A DNA stretch of 64,000 nucleotides from Streptomyces sp. DH5 (GCF_020873915.1 NZ_JAHWGP010000002.1:124001-188000); one strand, 5' to 3'. Shown: positions 1 to 7,981, numbered from the stretch's first letter. Numbers and translations: made by a program. The notes: generated from the letters alone by a model not told the origin.

Positions 1-72
1 GACGGGCACGGTGGCCATCAGCCGCAGGGCCTCCTTGCGCCCGAGTTCGCGGAAACCGTCTTCTGGATACAT
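1..72 (-). CDS. Pyridoxamine 5'-phosphate oxidase family protein (N-terminus only)
   Basis: Only the first 24 codons lie in the window; the gene runs off the left edge on the minus strand. The start reads MYPEDGFRELGRKEALRL, the typical opening of the short Streptomyces split-barrel flavin/F420-binding proteins annotated as PPOX-fold, in which a 'GFREL' helix precedes the first strand ('MATVPVG...'). Those proteins reduce or bind flavin-type cofactors and often sit among universal stress proteins, as here. The family call rests on this N-terminal signature alone; the substrate cannot be judged. Confidence 0.6.
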   Translation of the reverse strand, partial: MYPEDGFRELGRKEALRLMATVPV

Positions 73-521
73 CGGCCAGTCCGTCCGTTTCGTGTCCGGT
101 ACAGCACTGCTGCGTACTTCAACCCTGCGGCGGGCGGGCTGCGGAGGTGAGGGCCGACGGTCCCGGTACGGGTGGCGAACGGCCCGGGATCGCGTCCGCC
201 GGGCGGTACGGGGCCGAGGACGGCCTGTTCCGTCCGGGCGGACTGGCCGGCCGGGGTACGGGGGCGGCGGTGGGTGGGCCGGGCGGTGAGCCCCCGGTCC
301 GCTTCCGGCCGCTTCGGTGGTGCGGGCGTGGCGCGGGCGCCGTGAGGTGTCCCTGCCGTCGCAGCCCGCCGCGCGGACGAGGCCGCGGTCCCGGACGCGT
401 CGTGGGCCGGGCGGTCGCCGGGCGGGGCCGAGGGCCCCCGGGAAGCGGCCTCGCGGGCCGGGAGGACCCGGTCCGGGGACCGCCGGAGGGCGGCCGTCAC
501 CGTGCCCGCCGCACCGCGTGC
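73..521. other. Intergenic stretch without a convincing gene
   Basis: About 450 bases between the start of the PPOX-type gene and the stop of the universal stress gene. Reading frames through it are Arg/Pro/Gly-rich on both strands and have no ribosome site or family signature. It should contain the promoter of the left-hand gene near 73-130; I cannot pick a convincing -35/-10 pair. Confidence 0.4.
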
Positions 522-1403
522 TCACAGGTGCGGCACGACGGCCACCGGGCAGCCTGCCTGCTGGAGCAGGGCGTGGGTGACCGGGCCGGTGCGCGGTGCC
601 CTCGGCCGGCCGGCGAGCCGGTGGCCGAGGACCAGCAGTTCCGCCGTGGACGCCGCCCGCAGCAGGGCCTCCGCCGGCTTGCCCCGCACCACCGTCTCCA
701 GGACGTCGACGTCGGGGTACTTGTCGCGCCACACGCGGAGCACCGCGGAGACGAAGCCCAGCCATTCCTCCGCTCGCTGGGGGTCACCGACCAGGCCGAC
801 CTCGCCGGGGCCCAGGGTGAGCGGGTCCGGCGCGCGCCAGGCGTGCAGCACCCTCAGCCGCGCCCGGCGCAGGCGGGCCGACTCGAAGGCGAAGCCGATC
901 ACCTCGTCGCACGGTTCGCTGACGTCGAGACCGAGGAGGACGTCGCGCCGTCCGGCGCCGGACTCCTCGTCGGCGCCCGGCGGTGTCGCGGTGTCCGCCC
1001 GCACGAGGACGACGGGGTGCGCGGCCTTGGCCACCACACCGAGTGCGACCGAGCCCATGAGGAATCCGCTGATCCGGCCCAGTCCCCGGGAACCGAGCAC
1101 CAGCGGGTCGGCGTCCCCGGCCGCCTTCACCAGGGCCTCGACGGCCGGTCCTTCGACCTGGGCGTCGCGCAGGCGCACGCCGGGGCTCGCGGCGAGGGCG
1201 TGTTCCTCCGCCTGCCGCAGCACCCGCTGGGCCAGGGACCTGCGGGCCGCGCCCGCGATGGGCGCCTCACCGCGCGGGTTCCCCTCGCGCACGTGCAGCA
1301 GGTGGAGGGGCCGGCCGCGAAGGGTGGCCTCGCGCGCCGCCCACGCGGTGGCGGCCAGACTCTCGGCTGAACCATCGACTCCGACGACAACGGGCGAAAG
1401 CAT
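522..1403 (-). CDS. Universal stress protein, tandem UspA domains
   Basis: Encodes 293 residues. The first UspA domain begins MLSPVVVGVDGSAESL and carries the ATP-binding-type glycine loop 'GSRGLGRISGFLMGSVA'. A second domain starts near residue 150 ('RDVLLGLDVSEPCDEV') and ends 'LLQQAGCPVAVVPHL'. Tandem Usp proteins bind nucleotides and act as cytoplasmic stress or hypoxia factors. The ATG at 1403 is chosen because GGAGG lies about 8 bases upstream; a longer in-frame extension has no ribosome site. It stands alone beside a PPOX-type gene, a pairing often seen in actinobacterial dormancy-type loci, so redox or low-oxygen induction is a reasonable inference. The second loop is shortened ('GHRLAGRPRAPRTGPVTHALL'), so nucleotide binding by that half may be weak. 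Confidence 0.9.
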   Translation of the reverse strand: MLSPVVVGVDGSAESLAATAWAAREATLRGRPLHLLHVREGNPRGEAPIAGAARRSLAQRVLRQAEEHALAASPGVRLRDAQVEGPAVEALVKAAGDADPLVLGSRGLGRISGFLMGSVALGVVAKAAHPVVLVRADTATPPGADEESGAGRRDVLLGLDVSEPCDEVIGFAFESARLRRARLRVLHAWRAPDPLTLGPGEVGLVGDPQRAEEWLGFVSAVLRVWRDKYPDVDVLETVVRGKPAEALLRAASTAELLVLGHRLAGRPRAPRTGPVTHALLQQAGCPVAVVPHL

Positions 1404-1513
1404 GACACGCACCTCCGGGACGAGAGCTTCTTCCCCGCTTCCAGCATCGCCGCGGCGACGTCGCCGGCCCAGGGCCCACGGGGTCGTCCTCCCGGGGCCA
1501 TCAGGCCCCACGC

Positions 1514-1690
1514 GGGCGGCCGGTGGGGGTCATGCGGCAGATCGCCGAGGCGAAGAGGAAGCCCGCCGAGGCGCGGGCCGTCATCCGGATCGGCATCGTC
1601 ATCGGCGGCGCCGACGGCGACTTCGACCGGGGCGAGCGGGCTGTGGTGCGCGAGGCGTGCTACGCCCTCGACCCTCCGCCGCACGCATCT
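1514..1690 (+). pseudogene. terB: terB remnant (C-terminal third of a tellurite-resistance TerB protein)
   Basis: The plus-strand frame through VMRQIAEAKRKPAEARAV, IGIVIGGADGDFD and VVREACYALDPPPH matches the C-terminal third of Streptomyces TerB, whose family sequence there is close to 'AKKKPAEARAVIQIGIVIGGADGDFD...VVREACFALDLPPHEFDL'. The N-terminal two thirds, including the first acidic metal-binding half, are missing. The normal end HEFDL-stop is replaced by HASD and the frame then runs on without a stop. There is no ribosome site or intact start. I read it as a relic of a ter gene, kept long enough to be recognisable. The family match is from memory, not from a search. Confidence 0.75.
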
Positions 1691-1756
1691 GACCGGACCG
1701 GAACGCGCGGCGGGCCGGCACCGGCTCGCCGCGCCCGCGCACCGGTGCCGCGCGGG

Positions 1757-2689
1757 TCACAGGGGCGTGGCCGCGTACAGGATGAGGGCCATCGTCACGG
1801 CGGAGTTCGCGGACGACATCGCGGACATGACGGCTCCCGCGGCGGCGCCCCACGCCGCCAGCCCGACCACGGTGAACAGCGGCGGCCAGCGCCGCACGGC
1901 CGGGGCGGGGCCGAGCAGGGCCGCCACCCTGCGGGGAACCGGACCGGCCGCGGCGAGGCCCGCCAGTGTGGGCACCGGAGTGCCCCGGGACACCAGGGCA
2001 GCCCTGCCGATCGCGTGCGCGACGGTCCGGCGGCTGCCGACCCGCTGGGCGGCGTCCTCGTCCGCCCACCGTTCCGCCGTGTACGCCACCGCGGTCCGCA
2101 GCGGCCGCAGGAACGGGTTGGCCCGCGCGGCCAACTGGACCGCGAGGAGGAAACGGTGGTGCCGGCCCGCGAGATGGGCCCGCTCGTGCGCGAACAGCGC
2201 CCGGCGTTCGGCCGGCCCGAGCCGCTCCAGCAGCCCGGTGGTCACCACCACCCGGTCCCGCCGCCCGCCCGGCAGCGCGTACGCGTACGGCACCCCGTCC
2301 GGGAGGACCGCCACTTCCGTCCCGCGCAGCCCGGCCAGCGCCCGGTGGGCACGGCGGCGTACCCGGCCGTGCCGCCACAGTGTCCGGGCACACGCCACGA
2401 CCACCGCGCACAGGGCGGGGATCGCGGCCTTGCCGACGATCTCGTCGTACGGTACGGCGGCACGCACCTCGGGATCGGACCAGCCGTCGGGCAGGGGGTT
2501 GCCGGGCAACTGAGCGGTGCCGACCACCATCACCAGCGCCAGGCACACGGTGCTGCACACCGCCATCACCGCGGCGACCCCGGTCAGCAGCCGGGTCGCG
2601 GTGCGCGGGTGCAGATGGTGCTCGGCGAGGCGCGCGATCGGCCAGGCGGTCAGGGGCAGCACCAGCGGCAGAAAGACGAAGACCCCCAT
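1757..2689 (-). CDS. M56/M48-type membrane zinc metallopeptidase
   Basis: Encodes 310 residues. Two hydrophobic segments lie at the N-terminus (about residues 1-20 and 35-60), one near residue 90, and one or two at the C-terminus (about 265-305). The zinc motif HExxH is present as 'FAHERAHLAGRHH', followed by a second acidic patch 'ERWADEDAA', which likely supplies the third ligand. This is the BlaR1/MecR1-like peptidase architecture without a penicillin-binding sensor domain. It starts 6 bases after the stop of the BlaI-type repressor gene, so the two form an operon. Actinobacteria commonly carry such BlaI/M56 pairs, in which the peptidase is thought to inactivate the repressor. The signal sensed here is unknown. 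Confidence 0.88.
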   Translation of the reverse strand: MGVFVFLPLVLPLTAWPIARLAEHHLHPRTATRLLTGVAAVMAVCSTVCLALVMVVGTAQLPGNPLPDGWSDPEVRAAVPYDEIVGKAAIPALCAVVVACARTLWRHGRVRRRAHRALAGLRGTEVAVLPDGVPYAYALPGGRRDRVVVTTGLLERLGPAERRALFAHERAHLAGRHHRFLLAVQLAARANPFLRPLRTAVAYTAERWADEDAAQRVGSRRTVAHAIGRAALVSRGTPVPTLAGLAAAGPVPRRVAALLGPAPAVRRWPPLFTVVGLAAWGAAAGAVMSAMSSANSAVTMALILYAATPL

Positions 2690-2695
2690 GACGGC

Positions 2696-3085
2696 TCAGT
2701 CTTCCCCGTCGCTCTCCGGCCGCTCCAGCAGTTCCCGCAGCAGGCGCTCGTCGGCCGGGCCGAGGCCGGTGACGAAACTGGCCAGTACCGCCTGCCGGTC
2801 GCTCTCGGCGTCCAGCACCCTGCGCATCCGGTGCGCGGCCAGGCCCGCCTGGTCCGACGCGGGCGTCCACGCGAAGGACCGGCCCGCGCGCTTGCGGGTG
2901 ACCGCGCCCTTGGCCATCAGCCTGGTCAGGATGGTGATGACGGTCGTGTAGGCGAGGTCCGTGCCGAGGCGTTCCTGCACCCAGCCGGCCGTCGCCGGGC
3001 CGTCCGCCTCTTGCAGCGCCGACAGGACCATCGCCTCCAGCTCGCCCTGCCCCCGCCGCCGGGAACGCTGCCGCTCCTCCGCCAC
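2696..3085 (-). CDS. BlaI/MecI/CopY-family repressor
   Basis: Encodes 129 residues with a winged-helix DNA-binding domain in the first 80 ('LEAMVLSALQEADGPATAGWVQERL', 'AYTTVITILTRLMAKGAV', wing 'RAGRSFAWTPA') and a short helical C-terminus for dimerisation ('LLRELLERPES'). GTG at 3085 is preferred because AAAGGAG lies about 9 bases upstream; an earlier in-frame GTG at 3109 lacks a site. It is cotranscribed with the downstream M56 peptidase. The divergent spacer holds a perfect TACAT/ATGTA palindrome at 3179-3198 of the BlaI operator type, so it probably represses its own operon and the TatA-like gene opposite. Confidence 0.92.
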   Translation of the reverse strand: MAEERQRSRRRGQGELEAMVLSALQEADGPATAGWVQERLGTDLAYTTVITILTRLMAKGAVTRKRAGRSFAWTPASDQAGLAAHRMRRVLDAESDRQAVLASFVTGLGPADERLLRELLERPESDGED

Positions 3086-3178
3086 GCCCTGACTCCTTTC
3101 CGCCACCACCGGTTCGCCGGGCAGACATCGTATAGACGCCCTCCCGGAATCCCCGCGCAGCCCACAGGCCCCCCTCCT

Positions 3179-3198
3179 AATCTACATTGATGTAGATT
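3179..3198. promoter_or_regulatory. BlaI-type operator
   Basis: The inverted repeat AATCTACAT-TG-ATGTAGATT has perfect 9-base arms around a TACA...TGTA core, the recognition pattern of BlaI/MecI repressors. It lies between the divergent blaI-like gene (start 3085) and the tatA-like gene (start 3228). On both strands its edge contains TAGATT, usable as a -10, so binding would block both promoters. Binding is inferred. Confidence 0.8.
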
Positions 3199-3227
3199 CA
3201 CGCCCCGGAGAAGGAGCAGGACATCCC

Positions 3228-3425
3228 ATGTTCGGATTGAGCGAGCTGGCCGTCATCCTCGTCGTCGTCATCGCCGTCCTCGCGGTCAAGAAGGGTCCGG
3301 ACCTCATCCGCTCGGCGGGCAAGTCGACGCGCATCCTCAAGGCCGAGAGCCGCGCGCTGCGGGCGCCCGAGCCCGGAGAGGCCGAACGCCCCGGCGGCAC
3401 ACCGCCGCGGGACGGCAGGCCGTGA
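3228..3425 (+). CDS. tatA: TatA/TatE-like twin-arginine translocase subunit
   Basis: A 65-residue protein. MFGLSELAVILVVVIAVLAVKKGPD shows the short N-terminal membrane helix and the hinge leading into the amphipathic helix 'LIRSAGKSTRILKAESRAL', followed by a polar tail. This is the standard TatA/E layout, though the tail is shorter than in main housekeeping TatA proteins. TatA forms the size-adjustable channel of the Tat export system with TatB and TatC, which are not in the window. AAGGAG lies about 14 bases before the ATG. The gene sits downstream of the BlaI-type operator and divergent to blaI, so it is probably a conditionally expressed accessory TatA. Confidence 0.9.
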   Translation: MFGLSELAVILVVVIAVLAVKKGPDLIRSAGKSTRILKAESRALRAPEPGEAERPGGTPPRDGRP

Positions 3426-3634
3426 TCCTGCCCCCGTGACGCTCCTTCCCGCTGGGGGACGGCGGGCCGCTCCGACGAGGACATGAGCGGGCGGGGAGGC
3501 GGGCAGGAGGGTCATCGGCGGCGACTCGAACGGCCCCGGGCCGGGCGTCGCCCCGCGTGACCAACGGTGCCGCAAGGCCGATACTGCCCATAGAAGGATC
3601 TCCCGCCGTCGGCCGACCCTCTGAGGAGATAGCC

Positions 3635-4627
3635 GTGAAGATGCTGATCAACGTACCGGAGACCGTGGTGGCGGACGCGCTGCGCGGCATGGCCGCGGCG
3701 CATCCCGAGCTGGCGGTGGACGTGGAGAACCGGGTGATCGCCCGCAAGGACGCCCCGGTGGCCGGGAAGGTCGGCCTGGTGTCCGGCGGAGGTTCCGGAC
3801 ACGAGCCCCTGCACGGCGGCTTCGTGGGTCCCGGGATGCTGTCGGCGGCCTGCCCGGGCGAGGTGTTCACCTCTCCCGTGCCCGACCAGATGGTGCGGGC
3901 CGCCGCGGCCGTGGACAGCGGGGCCGGGGTGCTGTTCATCGTGAAGAACTACACCGGCGACGTGCTCAACTTCGACATGGCCGCCGAGCTCGCCGAGGAC
4001 GAGGGCATCCGGGTCGCGAAGGTTCTGGTCAACGACGACGTGGCGGTGACCGACAGTCTGTACACGGCCGGGCGCCGGGGCACCGGAGCGACGCTGTTCG
4101 TGGAGAAGATCGCGGGCGCGGCGGCCGAGGCGGGACTGCCCCTGGAGCGGGTGGAGGCCATCGCCCGGCAGGTGAACGAGAACTCCCGCAGCTTCGGCGT
4201 GGCACTGAGCGCCTGCACCACCCCGTCCAAGGGCACGCCGACCTTCGATCTGCCCGAGGGGGAGCTGGAGCTGGGTATCGGCATCCACGGCGAGCCGGGC
4301 CGGGAGCGGCGTCCGACGATGACGTCCGCCGAGATCGCCGAGGCCGCCGTCGACGCGATCCTGGCCGACATCACCCCACGCAACCCGGTGCTGGTCCTGG
4401 TCAACGGCATGGGCGCCACCCCGCTGCTGGAGCTGTACGGCTTCAACGCCGAGGTGCAGCGTGTGCTGGGCGAGCGCGGGGTCCCCGTGGCGCGCGTGCT
4501 GGTCGGCAACTACGTCACGTCTCTCGACATGGCGGGCGCCTCGGTCAGCCTGTGCCAGATCGACGAGGAGCTGCTGCGGCTGTGGGACGCCCCGGTGCGC
4601 ACTCCGGGGCTGCGCTGGGGCATGTGA
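3635..4627 (+). CDS. dhaK: Dihydroxyacetone kinase, substrate-binding subunit DhaK
   Basis: Encodes 330 residues, close to the family norm. The opening MKMLINVPETVV, the loop 'GGGSGHEPLHGGFVG' and the motif 'GIGIHGEPG', whose His forms the covalent hemiaminal with dihydroxyacetone, are all present. GTG at 3635 is taken because GAGGAG lies 6 bases upstream. DhaK holds dihydroxyacetone while the DhaL-bound ADP/ATP phosphorylates it to DHAP in the cytoplasm. It is followed by dhaL and dhaM in one operon. The presence of DhaM shows the phosphate comes from the PTS phosphoryl chain rather than free ATP. Confidence 0.96.
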   Translation: MKMLINVPETVVADALRGMAAAHPELAVDVENRVIARKDAPVAGKVGLVSGGGSGHEPLHGGFVGPGMLSAACPGEVFTSPVPDQMVRAAAAVDSGAGVLFIVKNYTGDVLNFDMAAELAEDEGIRVAKVLVNDDVAVTDSLYTAGRRGTGATLFVEKIAGAAAEAGLPLERVEAIARQVNENSRSFGVALSACTTPSKGTPTFDLPEGELELGIGIHGEPGRERRPTMTSAEIAEAAVDAILADITPRNPVLVLVNGMGATPLLELYGFNAEVQRVLGERGVPVARVLVGNYVTSLDMAGASVSLCQIDEELLRLWDAPVRTPGLRWGM

Positions 4628-4675
4628 GAAACGCCGGGTGACGGTTCCGGAGTACCTACCACGCGAGGAGTTCCC

Positions 4676-5290
4676 GTGCTCGACGCCGACTTCTTCCGCC
4701 GTTGGATGACGGCCGCCGCCGCGTCCGTCGACCGCGAGGCGGACCGGCTCACCGCCCTCGACTCACCGATCGGTGACGCCGATCACGGCACCAATATGCA
4801 ACGCGGGTTCCGCGCGGTGCGGGACGCGCTCGACAAGGAGCCGCCCGCCACGCCGGGGGCGGTACTGACCCAGGCCGGGCGCCTGCTCATCTCGACGGTG
4901 GGCGGTGCGTCGGGGCCGTTGTACGGGACCCTGCTGCGCCGCGCCGGCAAGACGCTCGGTGACGCCGCCGAGGTGGACGGGCGGCAGCTGGCCGAGGCGC
5001 TGCGTGCCGGGACGGACGCGGTGATGCAGCTCGGTGGGGCGGTGCCGGGTGACAAGACGATGATCGACGCGCTGGTGCCCGCGGTGGAGGCGCTCGGGGA
5101 CTCCTTCGCGGCCGCCCGTGACGCGGCTCAGGAGGGGGCCGTCGCGACGACGCCCCTGCAGGCCCGCAAGGGGAGGGCCAGTTATCTGGGTGAGCGCAGC
5201 ATCGGTCACCAGGACCCGGGGGCGACGTCGTCGGCGCTGCTGATCGCCGCGCTCCTCGACGCCTCCGACACGGAGGCGGGCCGTGGGTGA
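4676..5290 (+). CDS. dhaL: Dihydroxyacetone kinase, nucleotide-binding subunit DhaL
   Basis: Encodes 204 residues, the usual DhaL size. The metal/ADP site 'IGDADHGTNMQRG' supplies the three Asp that hold two Mg ions, and 'GGASGPLYGT' is the conserved nucleotide-cradle loop; 'GDKTMIDAL' and 'GRASYLGERS..GHQDPGA' complete the signature. The GTG start has GAGGAG about 7 bases upstream. In PTS-type kinases the ADP in DhaL is a fixed cofactor, rephosphorylated in place by DhaM. Its 3' end overlaps dhaM by 8 bases, which suggests translational coupling. Confidence 0.96.
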   Translation: MLDADFFRRWMTAAAASVDREADRLTALDSPIGDADHGTNMQRGFRAVRDALDKEPPATPGAVLTQAGRLLISTVGGASGPLYGTLLRRAGKTLGDAAEVDGRQLAEALRAGTDAVMQLGGAVPGDKTMIDALVPAVEALGDSFAAARDAAQEGAVATTPLQARKGRASYLGERSIGHQDPGATSSALLIAALLDASDTEAGRG

Positions 5291-5693
5291 CGACAAGCGG
5301 GTGGGAATCGTGCTGGTGTCGCACAGCGCGACGGTCGCCGAGTCGGTGGCGGAGCTGGCGAAGGGCCTGGCGGGCTCCGGCGACACGGTCGCCGTGGCCC
5401 CGGCGGGCGGCACGCGGGGCGGGGACCTCGGCACCAGCGCCGAGCTGATCTCGGCGGCGGCCGCCTCGGTCGACCGTGGGGCCGGGGTGGCGGTGCTCAC
5501 CGATCTGGGGAGCGCGGTGCTCACCGTGAAGACGCTGCTCGCCGAGGGGGACGAACTGCCCGAGCGCACGCGGCTGGTGGACGCGCCGTTCGTCGAGGGG
5601 GCGGTGGCCGCGGTGGTCACGGCGTCCACGGGCGCGGACCTGGCCGCGGTGGAGGCGGCGGCCGCGGAGGCGTACACGTACCGCAAGACGTGA
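5283..5693 (+). CDS. dhaM: Phosphotransferase subunit DhaM (EIIA-Man-like)
   Basis: Encodes 136 residues, a single EIIA-mannose-type domain. 'GIVLVSHSATVAESVAELA' contains the phosphorylated His of the family, and 'GGTRGGDLGTSAELI' and 'DLGSAVLTVKTLL' are the conserved loops. It takes phosphate from HPr and passes it to ADP bound in DhaL. Unlike the E. coli protein it lacks fused HPr and EI-like domains, so it must depend on the general PTS enzymes encoded elsewhere. It ends 18 bases before the convergent chitosanase gene. Confidence 0.94.
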   Translation: MGDDKRVGIVLVSHSATVAESVAELAKGLAGSGDTVAVAPAGGTRGGDLGTSAELISAAAASVDRGAGVAVLTDLGSAVLTVKTLLAEGDELPERTRLVDAPFVEGAVAAVVTASTGADLAAVEAAAAEAYTYRKT

Positions 5694-5711
5694 CGGGCCC
5701 GGTGAGGCCGG

Positions 5712-6608
5712 TCAGTCGTCGCCGTTCACGAAGGCGCGGGCCAGACGCTCCCCCTCGGTGGCCGCGGCCTCGCGGTCCTCGACGGGGGTCACCTCGCTGT
5801 CCTTGAACACGATGTAGGTGACCCCCGAGGGGGTGCCGCCGCTGCGCGGGTCCGGGTCGATGCCGAGCGACTCGGCCGCGGCGTGGGAGGCCTCGCCGAT
5901 GATGCCCGCGGGGCCGGTGTCGCCGACGACCGCGTAACGCACCCGGTCGCGGTACACCAGGGCCGCGACCGACCCGCCGCGCACGCCGTGGGACCGGTAG
6001 TTCCAGATGGTGCTGGGGGCGGGCACCACGACGTAGGGCAGCTTCTCGGCTTTCAGCGGCCGGCCGTCGGACTGGGCGAAGGCGGTGGAGGCGGAGAAGT
6101 GGGGGTCGGTGCGGGCGCTGCAGCGGCGGCCCGGGCGGCCGTCGCAGTCGATGTCCATGTCGGCCTTCCAGAACACGGCCTCGCGGGTGCCGCAGACCGG
6201 GACGGTGGCCCGGGCGCCCTGGTCCTCGCGGTAGCGGCCGTGGGAGACGGGCGTGCAGGTGCGCACCTTGCGCAGCAGTTCGGCGGCGCTGACCGGGGCC
6301 GCGCCCCGCCCGGAGACGGTCTCGGCCCGGCGCGCGACGGCGGGGTCCGTGCGCCGCGGGGAGTCGGCGCCGGTGCGGGCGGTCGCGGGCCCGGCGCGCC
6401 GTGGGGAGAGCGGGCCGGTGTTCTTTGCGGGGACGAGCTCCGGCCGTCCCGGGGTCACGGGTGACATCTGCCGCGGGGCGACGGGGTGCGCGCGCCGTGC
6501 CGCCTGTTCGGTGCGGGGCTGGAGCGCGGCCCCGGGGGGCGACGAGGGGGCCAGCAGGGCGACACCGGCCAGGACCAGGGTGAGCGGCGGGACACGGGAC
6601 ACGATCAA
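5712..6608 (-). CDS. Secreted glycoside hydrolase family 75 chitosanase
   Basis: About 298 residues. A signal peptide 'MIVSRVPPLTLVLAGVALL' is followed by a Pro/Arg-rich spacer (about 30-100). The catalytic domain reads 'VFWKADMDIDCDGRPG', 'FSASTAFAQSDGRPLKAE', 'LPYVVVPA', 'VAALVYRDRVRYAVVGDTGP' and 'IIGEASHAAAESLGI'. This is the GH75 pattern, in which the Asp in 'DMDIDCDG' and the Glu in 'GEASHAAA' are the expected acid residues. The enzyme would cleave chitosan outside the cell. The start is either TTG at 6608 (GAGAGG 5 bases upstream) or GTG at 6602. The gene is divergent from a fibronectin-III lipoprotein, with a DasR-like site in the shared spacer. Confidence 0.88.
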   Translation of the reverse strand: MIVSRVPPLTLVLAGVALLAPSSPPGAALQPRTEQAARRAHPVAPRQMSPVTPGRPELVPAKNTGPLSPRRAGPATARTGADSPRRTDPAVARRAETVSGRGAAPVSAAELLRKVRTCTPVSHGRYREDQGARATVPVCGTREAVFWKADMDIDCDGRPGRRCSARTDPHFSASTAFAQSDGRPLKAEKLPYVVVPAPSTIWNYRSHGVRGGSVAALVYRDRVRYAVVGDTGPAGIIGEASHAAAESLGIDPDPRSGGTPSGVTYIVFKDSEVTPVEDREAAATEGERLARAFVNGDD

Positions 6609-6976
6609 GAGGGCCTCTCGTCGGGAACACTGACGCACACACTCGGGCACTTTGCCCCATTTAGTCCGGGTGTGGCGACGTGACAGCCCCGTACGGGTCC
6701 GACGGCACACGATCGCACCGGGGCCGGAGCACGGGTGCGTCCCGGTCCGGACCGCACCGCCGTCGGCACCGGTGCCGGAAACCGCGACGACGGCGTTCCG
6801 CGCCGGGGGGCGAACTCGCCCGCCGCGTCGGGCGGTTCGGCCGGCCGGGACGCCGGGCACACGCGGCACACCCGCCACGACACCCTTCCACCCCTTGATG
6901 CGGTCGCGTCAGTACCCGCATATTGGTACGGACCAAAGCGCCGGGTCGTCCCGTGTTCCCCCAGGGAGGCAGAGTC
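6609..6976. other. Divergent intergenic region between chitosanase and FN3 lipoprotein genes
   Basis: About 370 bases holding the promoters of both divergent genes. The only clear signal is the DasR-like inverted repeat at 6923-6936, about 40 bases before the lipoprotein start. No frame here is convincing as a gene. Confidence 0.5.
6923..6936. promoter_or_regulatory. DasR-like operator (dre) candidate
   Basis: TTGGTACGGACCAA shares 9 of 12 core positions with the DasR consensus TGGTCTAGACCA, including both TGGT and ACCA arms. DasR is the GntR-type repressor of GlcNAc, chitin and chitosan use in Streptomyces. The site lies 41 bases before the FN3 lipoprotein start and upstream of a divergent chitosanase, a fitting context. 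DasR binding is inferred. Confidence 0.55.
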
Positions 6977-7981
6977 GTGCGTGGCGTTCCCCCAGCCGTG
7001 TCCCCTCGTCGCCTCCTCGCGCTCTGCGGGGTCCTCCTGCTGGTGGCCTCCTGCCGGGCGGGCGGGTCCGACGGCGTGCGGACCGAGCGGCCGCCCGCCG
7101 CGCCCACCGGCGTCACGGCCGAGGCGGGCAGCGCCACCGGCGTGCACGTCATGTGGAACGCCGCCGCCGCCTCCGACGCGGAGGTGAGCCGGTACGAGGT
7201 GTACCGGGACGCCGTCAAGGTCGCGGAGGTGCCCGGTTCGAAGCACATGGTGGACGTCACCGGGCTTCGTCCCGCGACCGCCCACGTCTTCACGGTGCGG
7301 GTACGGGACGCGGACGGCCGCCTCGGGCCACCCAGCCAGGAGGCACGGGCGACGACCCCCGCGGCGGGCGCGGCCGACGGCTCCCCGCCCACGCCTCCCG
7401 CCGGGACGCGTGGGCGCGCGGCCGGGAGCCGGGCGGCCCGGCTGTCGTGGTCCGCCTCCACGGACGACCGGGACGTGGTGTCGTACGACATCCACCAGGG
7501 CGGGACGAAGATCCACAGTGTGGGCGGGAGCCGGACGGCCACCGTCGTCACGGGGCTGCGGCCGGGTACCCGCTACGCGTTCACCGTCCGGGCCAGGGAC
7601 GCGGCCGGCAACGTCTCCCCGCCCGGCGCCGTCGTCCGCCTCACCACCGCGGGCGGCGCGGACGGCGGCGCGGCCACCGCTCCCACCGGATTCCGCGCCG
7701 TCACCAGCCAGGAGCCCGACGGCGCCCACTACCTCGCCCTGACCTGGGTGCCCCCACGCGTCGACGGGGTGATCACCGAGTACGAGGTGCGCCTGGACGG
7801 CCACACCGCCACCTCGCTCGTCTACGGCGCCGACGCGCCGCGCGACCGGGCGGCCCACCGCTTCTACCTGGGCCGGGAGGCGGGAGTCACCCACCGGGTG
7901 CGCATCCGGGCGATGCTGCCCGACGGAACCTGGGGCGGCTTCTCCGCCGAGCGCACGGTCACGACCGGCGGGTCCTCCTGA
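6977..7981 (+). CDS. Lipoprotein with three fibronectin type III domains
   Basis: Encodes 334 residues. The N-terminus MRGVPPAVSPRRLLALCG...LLLVASC has a signal peptide with a lipobox ending in Cys. Three FN3 units follow, near residues 38-130, 145-225 and 235-330, each with 'SRYEVYRD', 'VVSYDIHQG' or 'ITEYEVRLDG' strands and 'GLRPxTxxxFTVRxRD' repeats. GTG at 6977 is chosen because GGGAGG lies 8 bases upstream. FN3 modules in Streptomyces extracellular proteins usually act as spacers in chitin- or cellulose-active proteins. There is no catalytic or classical carbohydrate-binding domain, so this is a surface binding or scaffold protein, probably linked to the neighbouring chitosanase. Confidence 0.85.
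   Translation: MRGVPPAVSPRRLLALCGVLLLVASCRAGGSDGVRTERPPAAPTGVTAEAGSATGVHVMWNAAAASDAEVSRYEVYRDAVKVAEVPGSKHMVDVTGLRPATAHVFTVRVRDADGRLGPPSQEARATTPAAGAADGSPPTPPAGTRGRAAGSRAARLSWSASTDDRDVVSYDIHQGGTKIHSVGGSRTATVVTGLRPGTRYAFTVRARDAAGNVSPPGAVVRLTTAGGADGGAATAPTGFRAVTSQEPDGAHYLALTWVPPRVDGVITEYEVRLDGHTATSLVYGADAPRDRAAHRFYLGREAGVTHRVRIRAMLPDGTWGGFSAERTVTTGGSS

Noticed and set aside
147-1370. A long plus-strand frame through the universal stress gene
   Set aside because: It is the antisense shadow of the Usp gene plus G+C-rich spacer, Gly/Arg-rich, with no ribosome site or domain.
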